Assembly (NCBI GenBank): GCA_003013855.2 | Contig: PVNU02000127.1 | Coordinates: 868,001-932,000, forward strand | Direction of reading: 5' to 3' | Source: Liriodendron chinense | Lineage: Eukaryota; Streptophyta; Magnoliopsida; Magnoliales; Magnoliaceae | Length of the DNA stretch: 64,000 nucleotides | Shown: positions 41,438-53,228 of the stretch, in pieces | How the letters are laid out: the number at the start of each line of letters is the position of its first letter | Numbering within the stretch: the stretch's first letter is position 1 | Notes under the pieces: generated by a model | Database searches by the model: none | Told to the model about the DNA's origin: nothing | Seen by the model: the letters and a program-made list of their open reading frames with translations, nothing else | Program-made: the position numbers and the translations under genes

Positions 41438-44400
41438 GTTTCCACATCGTCCGCTTCTCTCTCCTCTTTTCTTTTCTTTTTTATTAGCGCTTGTTTGTTT
41501 AGAGAGAATCTAAAATATGAAAATGGAAAACCGTGCAATCCAACAGTAATTCTGTTGTGTGGTTAGTGTGTTGTTTGAAAAGGTCGTTTGGCAACTTCAA
41601 TTCGGAAGCAACTAAAGAATCTAGAATCTATTTTCAGGAAACAAATTCTTGGAGAAACAGATTCTGCCGGTCATGTTTGATAACTGGGAATGTAATTTTC
41701 TGGGATCCAGAAACTGGGTTGGGTACTTGGAATGCGTTCCATTTGGAGGTCTTTTTTATAAAACAAATGGGAGGAAATTCATTCCCTTGGAATTTGCAAG
41801 CTACCCTCTGGCGAGGAATTCAAAAACTGGCCATTTGCTGGAATTGGATTCCATTTCTTACATTTTCCAGGTTGCTAAATGCAAGGATTTTCCTACTTAA
41901 GGATTCCATTTCCAGCAGTGTACTTTTCCAGTTTGCCAAACAACCCCTTGGATTTCTAGGGAGGACTGAATTTTGTCCAGTGCATGGGTTTGATTATCGT
42001 GCACACTCTTTGGAATTTGCGTATGTGGGAAAATGGTTGTCTGTGATCTGAAAATTTTCATTTGGTATAGGCAAGCTAAATGGGCCACAGTAGAAAAATC
42101 TTGCAGAATGGAAGCTTGGAGCTGTGCCATTAATGAGCTACAAATGCATGGTGGGAAAGAATATTGGTCGCAGTTGGCACTGAATGGGTAAAGGTCCAAC
42201 AATTGGATGGGTAGGGTTGCCTTATCTGTGCAGTTGTTTTAGGCTGTCCTGTGATTGTGGGGCCCACCTGATTAAGGGTCTGGATTCTTGATCCATCAGA
42301 CAGCTGTGACACGCCCTATTTTCTCTTCCATGCGCAGGGATATAAATCATTCCTATTGGACGATGATGGCTATTCAATAATTGGCCTGCAGATGGATCAT
42401 TAAAAGGGTAATGTAGCCAATGGTTTATTTGCAAGTGGAAAAAAAATCTATGCACCTGATGGCTATGATCCTTTCAGAGGAGTTTTTGGTGCATCATCTG
42501 TCGATGTTGGGGTCCTCCAGTTGCACATTCTGGAAGATTTAAAGATTGTGCCCACCTTGTTGAGTACTAGTCCACATGAAAATGTGGCAATTTAGGCTGA
42601 TCATGCTACAATACCACTCCACTAGAACATATGTTTTTAATGGTTGTGAATACTGGTATCATTTTGAACAGAAAAGTTCTGAATTTGATTTTGAGCTTTT
42701 GTGACAAATATATAGCTATTTGAATGCAGGTTAATATAATTGATACACCGGGCCACGTGGATTTTACAATCGAAGTTGAGAGAGCTCTGCGTGTTCTTGA
42801 TGGTGCCATACTTGTCCTTTGTAGTGTTGGTGGAGTGCAAAGTCAATCAATCACCGTCGATCGCCAAATGAGAAGATATGAGGTTCCGAGGCTAGCGTTT
42901 ATTAACAAACTCGATCGGATGGGAGCTGATCCATGGAAAGTTCTTAACCAGGTACATTTTATTGTTTTGAAAATCCATGGAAACTGTGAAAATCTTTGTT
43001 TAGAGGAATCCACACTTTTTTTTTTTGAAATCCATATTCTTCTTGTTGCCTCGCATATGTCTACTTTATGGGTAGTATAATAATTTGTTTATTAACAAAC
43101 TCGATCGGATGGGAGCTGATCCCTGGAAAGTTCTTAACCAGGTACATTTTATTGTTTTGAAAATCCATGGAAACCGCGAAATTCTTTGTTTAGAGGAATC
43201 CACACTTTTTTTTTTTGTGAAATCCATATTCTTCTTGTTGCCTCGCATATGTCTACTGTATGGGTAGTATAATAATTTGTTTATTAACAAACTCGATCGG
43301 ATGGGAGCTGATCCCTGGAAAGTTCTTAACCAGGTGCATTTTATTGTTTTGAAAATCCATGGAAACTGCGAAATTCTTTGTTTAGAGGAATCCACACTTT
43401 GTTTTTTTTTGAAATCCATATTCTTCTTGTTGCCTCGCAATATGTCTATTGTATGGGTAGTATAATAATTTTACTGTCCAACATTTGAAATTACTGTCAT
43501 GACGTTTTCAATAGAGGATAATTTTTTTGTTTCTTTTTCTTTTGAATGATAGAGGTCTCATGCAAGCCTGTGACCTAGTTAGGCCCATCCAGGCCCAACC
43601 CACTTAGGTCAATATAGGCCTATTATATGGCCCAACAAGACGTAGGCCTATAGCTCACTGTAGGCCCAACATGTGTTGATTATTTACAGATTTGGGGGCC
43701 TAAATCAAGGATTGTAATTTATTATTTTTGGGAGATATGGGGGTTGATTTAAAGATGTGATTGAAGATATGAAGGGGATGTAATTGATATGATTGAAGAT
43801 ATGAGCTGGTTTTAAAGATATAATTACTTTCTATGTTTGCTTTTTATTAGGCTTTTACCATATTAAGGAATATTAGATTGGTTTGAAATATATATATATA
43901 TATATATATACATATATAATTTTTTTTTTGAAGATTAATGGAATTTTATTAAAGGCCTGCTAGCCGAAGCAAACACATGAAAAAAATACAAGGAAAAAAA
44001 AAACCCTTAACCAGGGAACCCAACAATTAACTGTTAACACAAGATACGCTCCATTCCGAAACTAACAAAAAGACCGAGTCAACAACCGCCTCAAATTAAT
44101 TTGAAGAGTTTTGGAAAAGCCTTCTGTTCCTTCCGCCCCATAAGGCCCACCACATGGCCAACAGAACCATCTGCCACTTGACCTTCGCGTACTTCCCACT
44201 ATAACCTCCATGCCACGCCCACAGGAGGTCCCAAACCGAACTCGGCATGACCCACTGCACCTCTGCATCGAATAGCACATGGTCCTACTGGTTTGAAATA
44301 AATTGTGATTGGTTTAAAATCGATCTCCTAGTTGGGGGGATTTCAATTAAAGATTCATTTGGAATCTATAAAAGGGTAGTGGACCTAGTTAGGGCTGTCA

Positions 44401-47400
44401 ACGGGTCGGATACTGGCCGGATCAGCGATGATCCGTATTCGATCCGATTAAGGATATATCCGACCCGAATCCGACCCGAATCCGATTCGGATCACAAGTG
44501 TATGATCCGAACCCGACCCGTTTAGATATTTTCGAAATCCGTATCCGATCCGAATATGATCCGACCCGATATCCGAATATGATCCGATATCCGAATATTA
44601 TGATTTTCAGGCTCGCCCGGCCCATTGAAACCCTATGTAAATTCTGATTTTCAAGCCCGCCCGGCCCATTGAAACCTACTTTTATTATTTTATATACTAT
44701 CTTTAATCGAATCGGGTCCTTAACGGGCCGGATCACGGTCAATCTGAATCCGACCCGAATATTAAACGGATCATCTTTGGGTATCAGTATCCGACCCGAT
44801 TACCCGATTATTGATCCGAATCCGATTAAATCGGATCGGATACGGATCAAGATCCGTGCCATTGACAGCCCTAGACCTAGTGGTGTATCATGATCTCATT
44901 GACTTGATAACTGGGTTGCACCTTTTTATTATCAAAGTGGGTTGTCTTTGGGGATTTATCGACTCTAGAGCATCCTTTAATAGCTTCGAAAGGGATGCCA
45001 CAAGAAGAATTTGTACAAGTAACCCAATTGATCCGCACACTCACAAAGTGAGATTCACACACACGGTAGGCAATCTCACTAATCCAGTGGGAGAGCTCTG
45101 TTGTGGAGGAATCCATAGACCAAAGTTGGAGAACGTGTACACGTAGGGGGAGGTCCCCACCAAGGTTCTAACTAACAATGGGCGGCCCTAGTTTGTGAAG
45201 ACACCAATGATCGAATCCTTTGATTGTTGGAATGTAACTGAGAGCTTGGAATTAAGGTAGAAATTATGAAATTTCATAGCCGGTTGCATGTTGACGAATT
45301 CATCGATTGGCTGAGCAAGGTGGAAAAGGTGTTCAAATACAAGGAAGTCACAGATAATTGGGAGGTGAAGTTAGTAGCTATGAAGTTTTCAGGTCAAGCG
45401 TTTGCATGGTGGGATGATCTCCAAGCCGAACGAATCTGTTAAGGTAAGGAGAAAATAAATTCTTGGAAAAAAATGGAAAATAAGTTAAAAGGGTAGTTAC
45501 TACCTACAACTTATGCCCGTGACCTATATCAAAGATGTCACAATCTACGTCAAGGGAACAAGTCGGTAAATGAATACATCGAGGAGTTTCATACTTTAAC
45601 ATTATGGGTAGGGTCTTGTGAGTATGAAGACTAAAAGATTTTAATCTTAATGGTCTTATCCCGGATATTAGAAATGAATTGGCCTTTAAAAATGTTTTAA
45701 AATATCCGATGCATATACAAGTTGCATTGAAAGTTGAGGAGATAATTAATTGGGCAATGCACTTTGCGCTATTTAAAATACTAGTCCTGACTTATCCTAA
45801 CTACAACACGTGGACGTATTGTAGGAGATCTCGCTAGAAACCATTGGCGCAGATATGATGTTCTAAATTGAGTTTCTTCCAATTCTGTTCAACCAATTCA
45901 GGACAAAAAATCATGTCTTTCAGCACACGTAGGCTTAGCAAACCTCGCGATTGAGAATGCAATGACTGGGTGCCTTCAGCCTTTAGGGCTCTAATCAAAG
46001 GCTCAATTCAGCTATTTCAGTGCAACGATCTTTTTATATTTGTCATGCAACAGGATAGTCTTGCCATTAAGGATTGGTGGTTTGAATTTTGTAACTCAGT
46101 ATGTCAGTAGAAAATAAATGGGATAATATCACAGAACACTTGCTATTCCATCCACTCCTAACATCTGGTGCTGTATTGACATGATGCTGTTCTGATACAT
46201 TGTGGACTTCTTTCAACAATTTACTGCATTAGTTGAGAACCTGGCTTATTTCTTTGGTTAGTGTTTGTGTATTCCTTTGAAAAATACGCACTTGTACTAC
46301 TTTTCAGTTCTCTTATTGGCTGGAGTTTTGGAAGATGTCTTTTATTTTTTGAGGAGATTCATGGTCTGGCTCCCATGATAATATTCTGTTGTCTGTGTTT
46401 GTAGAGAGTTGAACTAGGCGGTTGGCACCAGTGAGAGCATTAGTTGGGTGTCACTTTCTCTTATTTGATCTTTTTATCTCAATAAAAACGTCAATTTTTT
46501 AAACAAAAATTTGTCATCCTTATTCTTATCGATGTGTGTTCCCTATCCAAATCTTCAACTTAGTCTTTGATGGTAGATGATGAACTTGGAAACTCAGTTT
46601 TAACAGTCACCTGCTAATATTTTAGAGACTCTTTTCCAGGCAAGAGCAAAGCTTCGGCATCACAGTGCAGCAGTGCAAGTTCCAATTGGGCTTGAGGAAG
46701 ATTTTCAGGGTCTTGTGGATCTTGTACATTTAAAGTCTTATTTCTTTCATGGTTCCAGCGGGTTTGTTCCGTAATTCTAATTGATCCACATGATTTCCTT
46801 AAAAGGAATGTTGCTTGTCTCCTTAATTTGTTTTTACTTTTTGCAGTGAGAAAGTTGTCACTGGTGATATTCCAGCTGATTTGGAGGCGCTAGTTGCAGA
46901 AAAGAGGCGTGAACTTATAGAAGTTGTCTCAGAAGTGGATGATCAACTGGCCGAAGCATTTCTCAGTGACGAGCCCATATCCCCCACGGACCTTGAGGTG
47001 CGTTGGTAGGAGGCAGGTTGCCTTTGGACTTTACAAATTCATACCCTTTTTCTTGATGTAAGGCCTTCACATTTGTATCAATGTGGTATTTTGATATTCT
47101 GTCATTTGCTGGCAATACTGCTGCAATAACTCTTGGACTCTGACTTGCAAATCCCTAACCTGTATGCCCTTTACCTCTCTGGCCGGCTACTTTGCATACT
47201 TTTCTTGCCTTTTTCTACTCATTACCCTTGTTATCTTGGAATTTGCACAACTTAAATGTTTTTCCTTCATCCCACATGTCATTCTTTCATTTTCGCTTTC
47301 TTACACTCATCCATACCTGTCAAAAGAAAGCAAATCTGATGATCTCTCTAGTTATGTACATTGTCCATGCAATCTCAATTTCCATTTCATACTCATTGTC

Positions 47401-50400
47401 TTTTATTTCTGTTGCAGTTCTTTTGTTTATTTCTGAACAAGTGTTTGTTTGTGCTTATTATGAGTGTCTGACTTCCTTATATTAGATGGCAATTCGCAGG
47501 GCAACAATAGCACGCAAGTTTGTACCAGTTTTCATGGGTAGTGCCTTCAAAAACAAGGTACCTGGAAGAAATTTGTTGTCAGTTTTATTTTCATTTGTTT
47601 ATTCTATGTTGCAGACAACTTTGATTTGTTACTGAGATTAGTGTTTTTCAGGAATGTAACTTTGATAGTTAATGTGGTCAAAATTAGGGAATGCTAATGT
47701 AACTGAGATGAAGATATAAGTGGTGCCTCTTGGTTGGCATCTGTTTGTCATGGCATATAAATACCTTCTTTGTCATGCCAATGTTTCCTAATATTATTCA
47801 AGATGTAGTTAAACAAATTATTGGATATTGGTTCATTACCTTATGATAATTCATTACACATTTACACTTATTGAAGAATAATTTGAAATTCATTACACAT
47901 TTACACGTACTGTAGAAGAATTTGAAATTAATGTCCCCACGTAGAAGGGGTCTTGTAGGTTGTAGCCTCATGCTTAGTCTTTTCCTGCTTTTATGTCAAA
48001 AGTAATATCTGAAATTCTTGGAATCCGATGTATTTATCTCTGGCTTGTTAAGTAGAAAATGCAAGTCAAGAAACCACATAGAGGATTACTGGTTGATGTT
48101 TAAAACTACTGATTTTCATGCAAACAGCCATTTGCATACCATACTGGTTCAGCCTGCAACGGAATACAGTTGATGTGAGCAATTCCCATTTCTTTTGTGG
48201 AAAAATCTTTTAATCCTTTTTAAATGCAGTATTTCATGTTGGTTAATCTATTAGTTTTTTATTTTTATTTTATTGAGATCATGCATATGTTTGACCATTT
48301 GTTTTTCACACACAAAAAAGAAAAAAAAAGCGAAAAAGAAAAAAAGAAAAAAAGTTGGACCATTTTAAAAAGATTTGATGGTTTGACTATGGATTGACTT
48401 TGTATATGCAAATAATTTTCTGCAATAACCATATTATATTTTTGTGCAGCGATGGGATACTTATTAAGTTAATTTTCATCTGCTGCCTTTTTGTATACAG
48501 GGCGTACAACCTCTGCTGAATGGGGTGATTGATTATTTGCCCTGTCCCACAGAAGTTAGTAATCATGCCCTTGACCAAAACAAGAATGAAGAGAAGGTAC
48601 TAAGTGTTATTGATACCTTCATTGAGTTGTATTTCAATTTTGAGTTTCTTTGTTTTGAATTGAAATCCGTTTCATCGTTAAAAAAAATTGAAGATCATTT
48701 CTTGGACTAAACTATGTCCTCCTGGAGCTGCTGCCATTAGGTTTTGTTATCTGGAACCCCAGCTGGACCTCTTGTTGCATTGGCTTTCAAATTGGAAGAG
48801 GGGCGCTTCGGTCAGTTAACGTATTTAAGGTATTGCTATTCAATTTAGCTCCATTTTAACTTTCAAAGAAGGAAAAAAAGAAAGAAAGAAGAAGCTCCCT
48901 TTTCTTTTGGCCAACTGATTTGTTTCCTTTTTATTTCAACCACCAGTACCTTGTTGCAACTTGATTCAGCTCCCATTCATTGATTTATTAAAAAAAAAAA
49001 AAAAGATGCTGATGCAGCTCCTTTCACCTATGCAGTTTTCTTAATCTTCTTCCTAACTTCCGTTAATGCTATCTGCTTTAATGGAATATGCGATATATCC
49101 AATTGCAAATTTATGATAAATCTCTTGGTGACTTCTTCTGGCAGAATCTATGAGGGTGTTATTCGGAAGGGTAATTTTATAATCAACATAAATACAGGCA
49201 AGAAGATCAAAGTAAGCTCTGATTTGGTCATGGCGTTTTTTTGTTTGAGGTCATTAATATGACTTTTGAGCTTAGGAAATTAGGTCTGATAAGATACATT
49301 TGCATGATAGGAATTAGTTAAACTTTTGCAAGGTTAATGCACATTGTTGTATGCATTTCTCTAATGACAGAATAAAAAATAAAAAATAAATAAAACCTCA
49401 ATTGCAGGCATATGTTGAACCTTACCTTGTTTTGACTTTTCCATCCATGATATTTGGTTTTTCTTGTATGTAAAGAAGTTTATGAAGATAAATAAGAACA
49501 CGTGCGCATGCCAAAGACTTTAGCAAGGGGTGAGGCATCCCCAATAAATAATGATACCACCATGACGTTAAGTTTAGCCCACGAACTGGTAACCTCCTTA
49601 GCATTTCTCGATTCATGATAAAAAGAAAGATCCTGAGTAGTCAGTTGAATGAATCATCCTTTATTCTCGTCTGCCTACTTATGCTAAGCCAACAAGGGGG
49701 TTGGGAAAGAAGATAGATGCCCTTATTTCTGCTTCTTTGGAGCACGAAGCATGAAGGAAAGCGGCAACAAATTCTTGCGCAGGAGTGGGGAAGCATCTCA
49801 TTGAAAATATAAACGAGTACAAATAGGTAAGAAGCAGGAGCGGGAGCGAAAGTCTGAAGCGGGGATTTGAAGCGGGAGCAGAACCTAGTTAGAAGGATCA
49901 TGCAACTAAGTTTTGGAGTATTGAAAGCCAACCAGACCTAAGAAAGCTGGTTTGCTTTCTCCTTATGATCTTGTATGACTGCTCGGCAATACATGCCTTA
50001 CCTGTATTACCTCTCAAGATACTGTCAAAGTTGAATTTTAAAGCTCCTTAAAGTTTCTACCAACTTACCACAGGCTTTTGGTTCTACTCTTAGTTGTAGG
50101 CAATAATACTCTGATCCTTCTATGAATACCCTAGTCAGATACTTGGCAAGGGATGCCCCTTCTTCCAGACTTGAAATCTAGATCTACTGAGATTTTGAAC
50201 CATAAAGTTTTTAGCTATTTAGCATTTATAATGAGTCATACCATTTGGGCAACAAAGCAACTTGCGATATTGTTTGAGAACTATGTTAATGTGATTTACT
50301 TACAATCAGAAAACAATTCTTGCAATATCTGTATCTAGAATTTGACGTTTGAGTCTTTTGACTATCTAAACTGATCCTTGCCGTTCTCAATACCAATGCT

Positions 50401-52640
50401 TGGGTCACATAAGTTGTAGGAAGCCTTGTATTCAGGTTGTTGCCCCTCTCCTGTTTCATGATCTCACTCTTGCTGCCACTTTGGAATCGTACTCTTGTTC
50501 CTACTTCCCAGGCATATTCTCTTCTTGGCATTTTGGGTACCACTTCTCCACTCCTGCTCCAGCTCCTGTTCACTGTTTCTCCTTGCCATTTCATTTGTAC
50601 AACCACCTCTGTTGTATGGCATTATTGAAGGCCATATAACATGTTCTTCCTTCCCCACAAGGATTTAATTACATAATGCTACAGAACTGAACTGCATTAT
50701 TTCTTAATGAAGACATGTTTCTGAAAAAGATAAATCCGTATAACATTTTTGGATGTGAGTGCTGATTCGTCTTCCTGTAAACGAGGTTTACTCACGATTT
50801 TTTTTTTTTTTTGGAAAGATGTTTACTCGCCATCTTTTATGTTTAAAATTCGAATTTGCAACAAAAGGCTTGTTCTTGGAAAGTTTGTCCGTAATCATTA
50901 TAGATGGCCAGAGAATGCTTAAATTAATTTACTTTTCCTTAGAAGCATGAATTTCTTTTTTAGGCAATGAATAGTTATAATGCGTAACTTTGTTAGTGTA
51001 TTCTGAACTTTGTATCTTCTTTAATGACTATACTTCCATTTGCATTTCCCATTTAGGTTCCTCGCTTAGTTCGGATGCATTCAGATGAGTTGGAGGTAAG
51101 TTGATTTTTATATTTACATGACATTAATTTATTGCAAGCAAATGGCCTCTAGAAAAGAAAAGAACATCAAGGAAATGACTATATGACCGTGTTTGTCCAT
51201 CTTTTCCCTTAAGTTTTCAGTACCTCTATTTTCCTACACGTCATGGTATGAATTTGAATGCAATCATCCAGTAGGGTTGACCTTTTTGATGGGCCATAGC
51301 CCGAAGTTCATCCGGATTGGATAGTCCTAATAGTTTGAGTGACGGACGTTTGTGTGGAGGACATGGATGATTAAGAAAGAAATCATTCAAATTTCCATTG
51401 ACAGTTTTTCCCCTCACTTGAAAATCCTCCAGTTGAAGGGTTAGGATTGTCTGATCAGTTATGTCTTTTGAATTGCGGGCATTCATCCTCGATTCCTCGG
51501 GCAGCTTGATGAATTGTTTGGATGGCCTACATGCAACCCATGGTACATACGAGAGCGGGGTTGCAGATAACTTTAAAATTTTTTAATTGCAAACACGTTA
51601 GGTTTTCTTTTAAGGGAAGTTACTAAGTTAGCGCACCTAGAAAATGTATTAAAAGTATCTGGATTCAAACATTGGCATGTCCTCTGTAATAACTAAACTG
51701 CACATTTCAAGTTTCTATCAGTTTCAAATTTAATCAGTGGCATTTTCATCTATTAGCAATTTTCTTTTGGTTCTGAAGTTCTTCCAGTACGTTTACTGTT
51801 ACTAATTTTCTATATCTGGGTCCAGGACATTCAAGAGGCCCATGCAGGGCAAATTGTTGCTGTTTTTGGTGTAGATTGTGCATCAGGTAGCATCCCGGTT
51901 TCTGTGTTTTCTTCGATTTCATGTTTCAGTGCTTTCCTTTCGCTTTTGCTTTTTGAATTTCAACTTTATCAACTTTTTCTCAGGCGATACCTTCACTGAC
52001 GGTTCAGTTAGATATACCATGACTTCTATGAACGTCCCCGAACCTGTGATGTCTTTAGCTGTCTCACCTGTATCTAAAGATTCTGGAGGACAAGTAAGTG
52101 GTTTCCATCAATTATTTTTCTTTCCCATTTACGTGTTGAATATGCAAGTGGTATTCATTCTGTCATTTTTTCTGTTCTGGTGTCAGTTTTCAAAAGCTTT
52201 GAATCGCTTTCAGAAAGAGGACCCAACTTTTCGTGTTGGTTTGGATGCGGAGAGCGGGCAGGTCTGCTTAGATCTCATATCTCTTGGGAAAACCTTTTAC
52301 ATGCCTTAGAATGACATAGTAAATATGCTGTGAACAGACGATCATTTCTGGGATGGGAGAGCTGCATTTGGACATTTATGTTGAACGGATACGAAGGGAG
52401 TATAAGGTGCCTATAACTTTCAGAGGATAAGAAGCTAAGCTTTAAATCTGATTAGCCATGACAGGTTTGAAAGTTTGGTATATTGACTTAAGGCTTTTCG
52501 TGTGGACCCTTTATAAAGGTTGATGCAGTTGTTGGAAAGCCTCGTGTTAACTTCAGAGAGACTGTCACTCAGCGTGCTGAATTTGATTACTTGCATAAGA
52601 AGCAAAGTGGAGGTCAAGGTCAATATGGAAGAGTCTGCGG
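41030..52640 (+). CDS. MEFG: Mitochondrial elongation factor G, 14 exons, 3' end not in window
   Basis: GTPase that moves tRNA and mRNA through the mitochondrial ribosome. Exons: 41030-41437, 42730-42951, 46640-46761, 46847-46997, 47486-47557, 48501-48596, 48741-48829, 49145-49211, 51057-51095, 51826-51886, 51984-52093, 52187-52261, 52338-52406, 52519-52640. All borders are GT-AG and all phases join, giving 567 codons so far; plant relatives are about 750 aa. A serine- and arginine-rich N terminus (1-50) fits a mitochondrial presequence. G motifs: AHIDSGKTT (74-82), EKGITI (118-123), DTPGH (141-145), NKLD (195-198), GSAF (319-322). Domain III shows GELHLDIYVERIRREYKV. The last visible segment is SGGQGQYGRV, start of domain IV. 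Domain V and most of domain IV are missing: either in exons beyond 64000 or lost. Confidence 0.95.
41582..41945. mobile_element. Possible TIR MITE in MEFG intron 1
   Basis: Left GGTCGTTTGGCAACTTC, right CAGTTTGCCAAACAACC: inverted over about 12 bases. Interior has AGAAACAGATTCTGCC and TGGGAATGTAATTTTCTGGG phrases but no coding. Target duplication not seen. Confidence 0.45.
42730..42951 (+). CDS. MEFG: MEFG exon 2
   Basis: 74 codons starting VNIIDTPGHVDF (G3) and ending FINKLDRMGADPWKVLNQ (G4). Donor GTACAT at 42952. The last 54 nt of this exon are repeated twice downstream in the intron. Confidence 0.95.
43076..43141 (+). other. Candidate in-frame pseudo-exon (copy 2)
   Basis: Bounded by an AG (43074-43075) after a pyrimidine-rich stretch and by donor GTACAT. 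66 nt, phase 0, open: YNNLFINKLDRMGADP then WKVLNQ. If included it would add 22 aa with a second NKLD. Confidence 0.4.
43268..43333 (+). other. Candidate in-frame pseudo-exon (copy 3)
   Basis: Same structure as copy 2, AG at 43266-43267, donor GTGCAT; also 66 nt, phase 0 and open. Confidence 0.35.
43890..44280 (-). pseudogene. 5'-truncated L1 tail in MEFG intron 2
   Basis: Minus strand peptide VQWVMPSSVWDLLWAWHGGY ... LAMWWALWGGRNRRLF is the end of the L1 ORF2 zinc-binding region. It is followed by a 3' UTR and ends at a T-run on the plus strand (43921-43930), that is, a poly-A tail, next to a (TA)n tract. Confidence 0.75.
44390..44873. mobile_element. hAT MITE in MEFG intron 2, exact 8-bp TSD
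   Basis: 484 bp, TAGGGCTGTCAACGG / CCATTGACAGCCCTA ends, flanked by GACCTAGT at 44382-44389 and 44874-44881. Shares its ends and GATCCGTATCCGACC interior with the copy at 30685-31099. The centre holds a TTTCAGGCTCGCCCGGCCCA-type unit twice (about 44606 and 44651). Confidence 0.93.
45264..45830 (+). pseudogene. Ty3/Gypsy gag remnant in MEFG intron 2
   Basis: Plus strand: HVDEFIDWLSKVEKVFKYKE, VKLVAMKFSGQAFAWWDDLQ, then NKSVNEYIEEFHTLTLWVG, the classic retrotransposon gag pattern (W..L...F and V.EY..EF). Several stops. No LTR or pol found. Confidence 0.75.
45831..46639. other. End of MEFG intron 2
   Basis: No gene. A TTATCTCAATAAAAACG stretch near 46477-46493 looks like a LINE or gene 3' end but cannot be tied to one. 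The acceptor is CTCTTTTCCAG at 46629-46639. Confidence 0.45.
46640..46761 (+). CDS. MEFG: MEFG exon 3
   Basis: 40 codons plus 2 nt: ARAKLRHHSAAVQVPIGLEE, GLVDLVHLKSYFFHGSS. Donor GTTTGT. Confidence 0.95.
46847..46997 (+). CDS. MEFG: MEFG exon 4
   Basis: Completes the glycine codon, then EKVVTGDIPADLEALVAEKR to SPTDLE. Donor GTGCGT. Confidence 0.95.
47486..47557 (+). CDS. MEFG: MEFG exon 5
   Basis: 24 codons, MAIRRATIARKFVPVFMGSA then FKNK, carrying the G5 GSA. Acceptor is ATATTAG; donor GTACCT. Confidence 0.95.
48501..48596 (+). CDS. MEFG: MEFG exon 6
   Basis: 32 codons, GVQPLLNGVIDYLPCPTEVS to NEEK. Acceptor TATACAG, donor GTACTA. Confidence 0.95.
48741..48829 (+). CDS. MEFG: MEFG exon 7
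   Basis: 29 codons plus 2 nt, VLLSGTPAGPLVALAFKLEE to GQLTYL (start of domain II). Acceptor CCATTAG, donor GTATTG. Confidence 0.95.
49145..49211 (+). CDS. MEFG: MEFG exon 8
   Basis: Completes an arginine codon, then IYEGVIRKGNFIININTGKK IK in domain II. Donor GTAAGC. Confidence 0.95.
49212..51056. other. MEFG intron 8
   Basis: 1845 nt, no gene. Two stretches rich in AGCGGGAGC/GCTCCTGCTCC words in opposite orientation (about 49835-49885 and 50540-50570) suggest a decayed inverted-repeat insertion. Poly-T at about 50799-50811. Confidence 0.4.
51057..51095 (+). CDS. MEFG: MEFG exon 9
   Basis: 13 codons, VPRLVRMHSDELE; a micro-exon between the acceptor CATTTAG and donor GTAAGT. Confidence 0.93.
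51096..51825. other. MEFG intron 9
   Basis: 730 nt with nothing recognised beyond scattered TTCATCCGGATTGGATAGTC-like text. Confidence 0.4.
51826..51886 (+). CDS. MEFG: MEFG exon 10
   Basis: 20 codons plus 1 nt, DIQEAHAGQIVAVFGVDCAS. Donor GTAGCA. Confidence 0.95.
51984..52093 (+). CDS. MEFG: MEFG exon 11
   Basis: GDTFTDG then VPEPVMSLAVSPVSKDSGGQ. Acceptor TTCTCAG, donor GTAAGT. Confidence 0.95.
52187..52261 (+). CDS. MEFG: MEFG exon 12
   Basis: 25 codons, FSKALNRFQKEDPTFRVGLD then AESGQ. Donor GTCTGC. Confidence 0.95.
52338..52406 (+). CDS. MEFG: MEFG exon 13
   Basis: 23 codons, TIISGMGELHLDIYVERIRR then EYK, in domain III. Donor GTGCCT. Confidence 0.95.
52519..52640 (+). CDS. MEFG: MEFG exon 14 (last seen)
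   Basis: 40 codons plus 2 nt, VDAVVGKPRVNFRETVTQRA to GQGQYGRVCG. Strong donor GTAAGCATG at 52641. No matching next exon seen to the window end. Confidence 0.93.
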
Positions 52641-53124
52641 GTAAGCATGTATCTTTTGGTGACATAGACTGCATTTGTCTAGCATAGTCTTTATGCTTAA
52701 GCTGAAGAATAGAAATAGATTTCCTGCATTTGTCCAGCATAGTGTTTATGCTTAAGCTGAAGATTAGAAATAGATTTCAATTTAGCAAAATGGAGTATCT
52801 TTAGTAGTTGTCAGATGAGCCATTTTGTTTCTCTCTTGAAGCTCATTTTAAGAACATCAAATTTTAAACCACATGCATTTATAGGACTTTCCATTAGTCA
52901 ATTTTGGAAGATCCTGAGTAGAAAAAGTTTGCTAAGTCTGATATTGTCCTTTTCTTTTTCCTTTTTTTTTTTTTCCTGATTATACCCAGTTACACTGTAC
53001 AGAAAGTGCATTTAATGGATTTAAATGCTTTATTAACCAAGTGCCCCATGATAGCTGACATGTGATCTTTTTTTTTTTTTTTTCCCTTTCTTTTTTCTTT
53101 TTCTTTTTTGGGTCATATTGTTAA
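52641..53124. other. Start of MEFG intron 14
   Basis: Contains a near-exact direct repeat: GTCTAGCATAGTCTTTATGC (52676) against GTCCAGCATAGTGTTTATGC (52732), each followed by TTAAGCTGAAGA. Poly-T tracts near 52963 and 53068-53085. No exon. Confidence 0.5.
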
Positions 53125-53228
53125 AGAGGATATGGATCACCTTGACGGTGATCCGGATGCAAGCATGGTGATGGTGGAGTGAGCTAGGGATTTCTAGACA
53201 AGCGGCTTCTGATCGAGAAGCCGATGGA

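Larger units (their letters stand above)
42898..43470 (+). repeat. 190-bp tandem triplication of the exon 2 end plus donor and intron
   Basis: Three copies; ATTAACAAACTCGATCGG starts at 42901, 43091 and 43283 (spacing 190 and 192). Each has the coding end, the splice donor (GTACAT, GTACAT, GTGCAT), a poly-T, and GGGTAGTATAATAATTT at the 3' side. Copies differ at a handful of sites (for example CCATGG versus CCCTGG), so they are true diverged copies rather than a read-through error. Confidence 0.95.

Noticed and set aside
41533..42051. 172-aa reading frame
   Set aside because: Lies in EF-G intron 1 over a MITE-like sequence, with no family resemblance.
43085..43465. Small genes encoding FINKLDRMGADP peptides
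   Set aside because: They are tandem copies of the EF-G exon 2 end within the intron; no independent start or promoter.
52990..53040. Possible EF-G exon 15 after the ACCCAG near 52985-52990
   Set aside because: The reading GYTVQKVHLMD lacks the expected EPLP-type continuation of domain IV and has no sensible donor.
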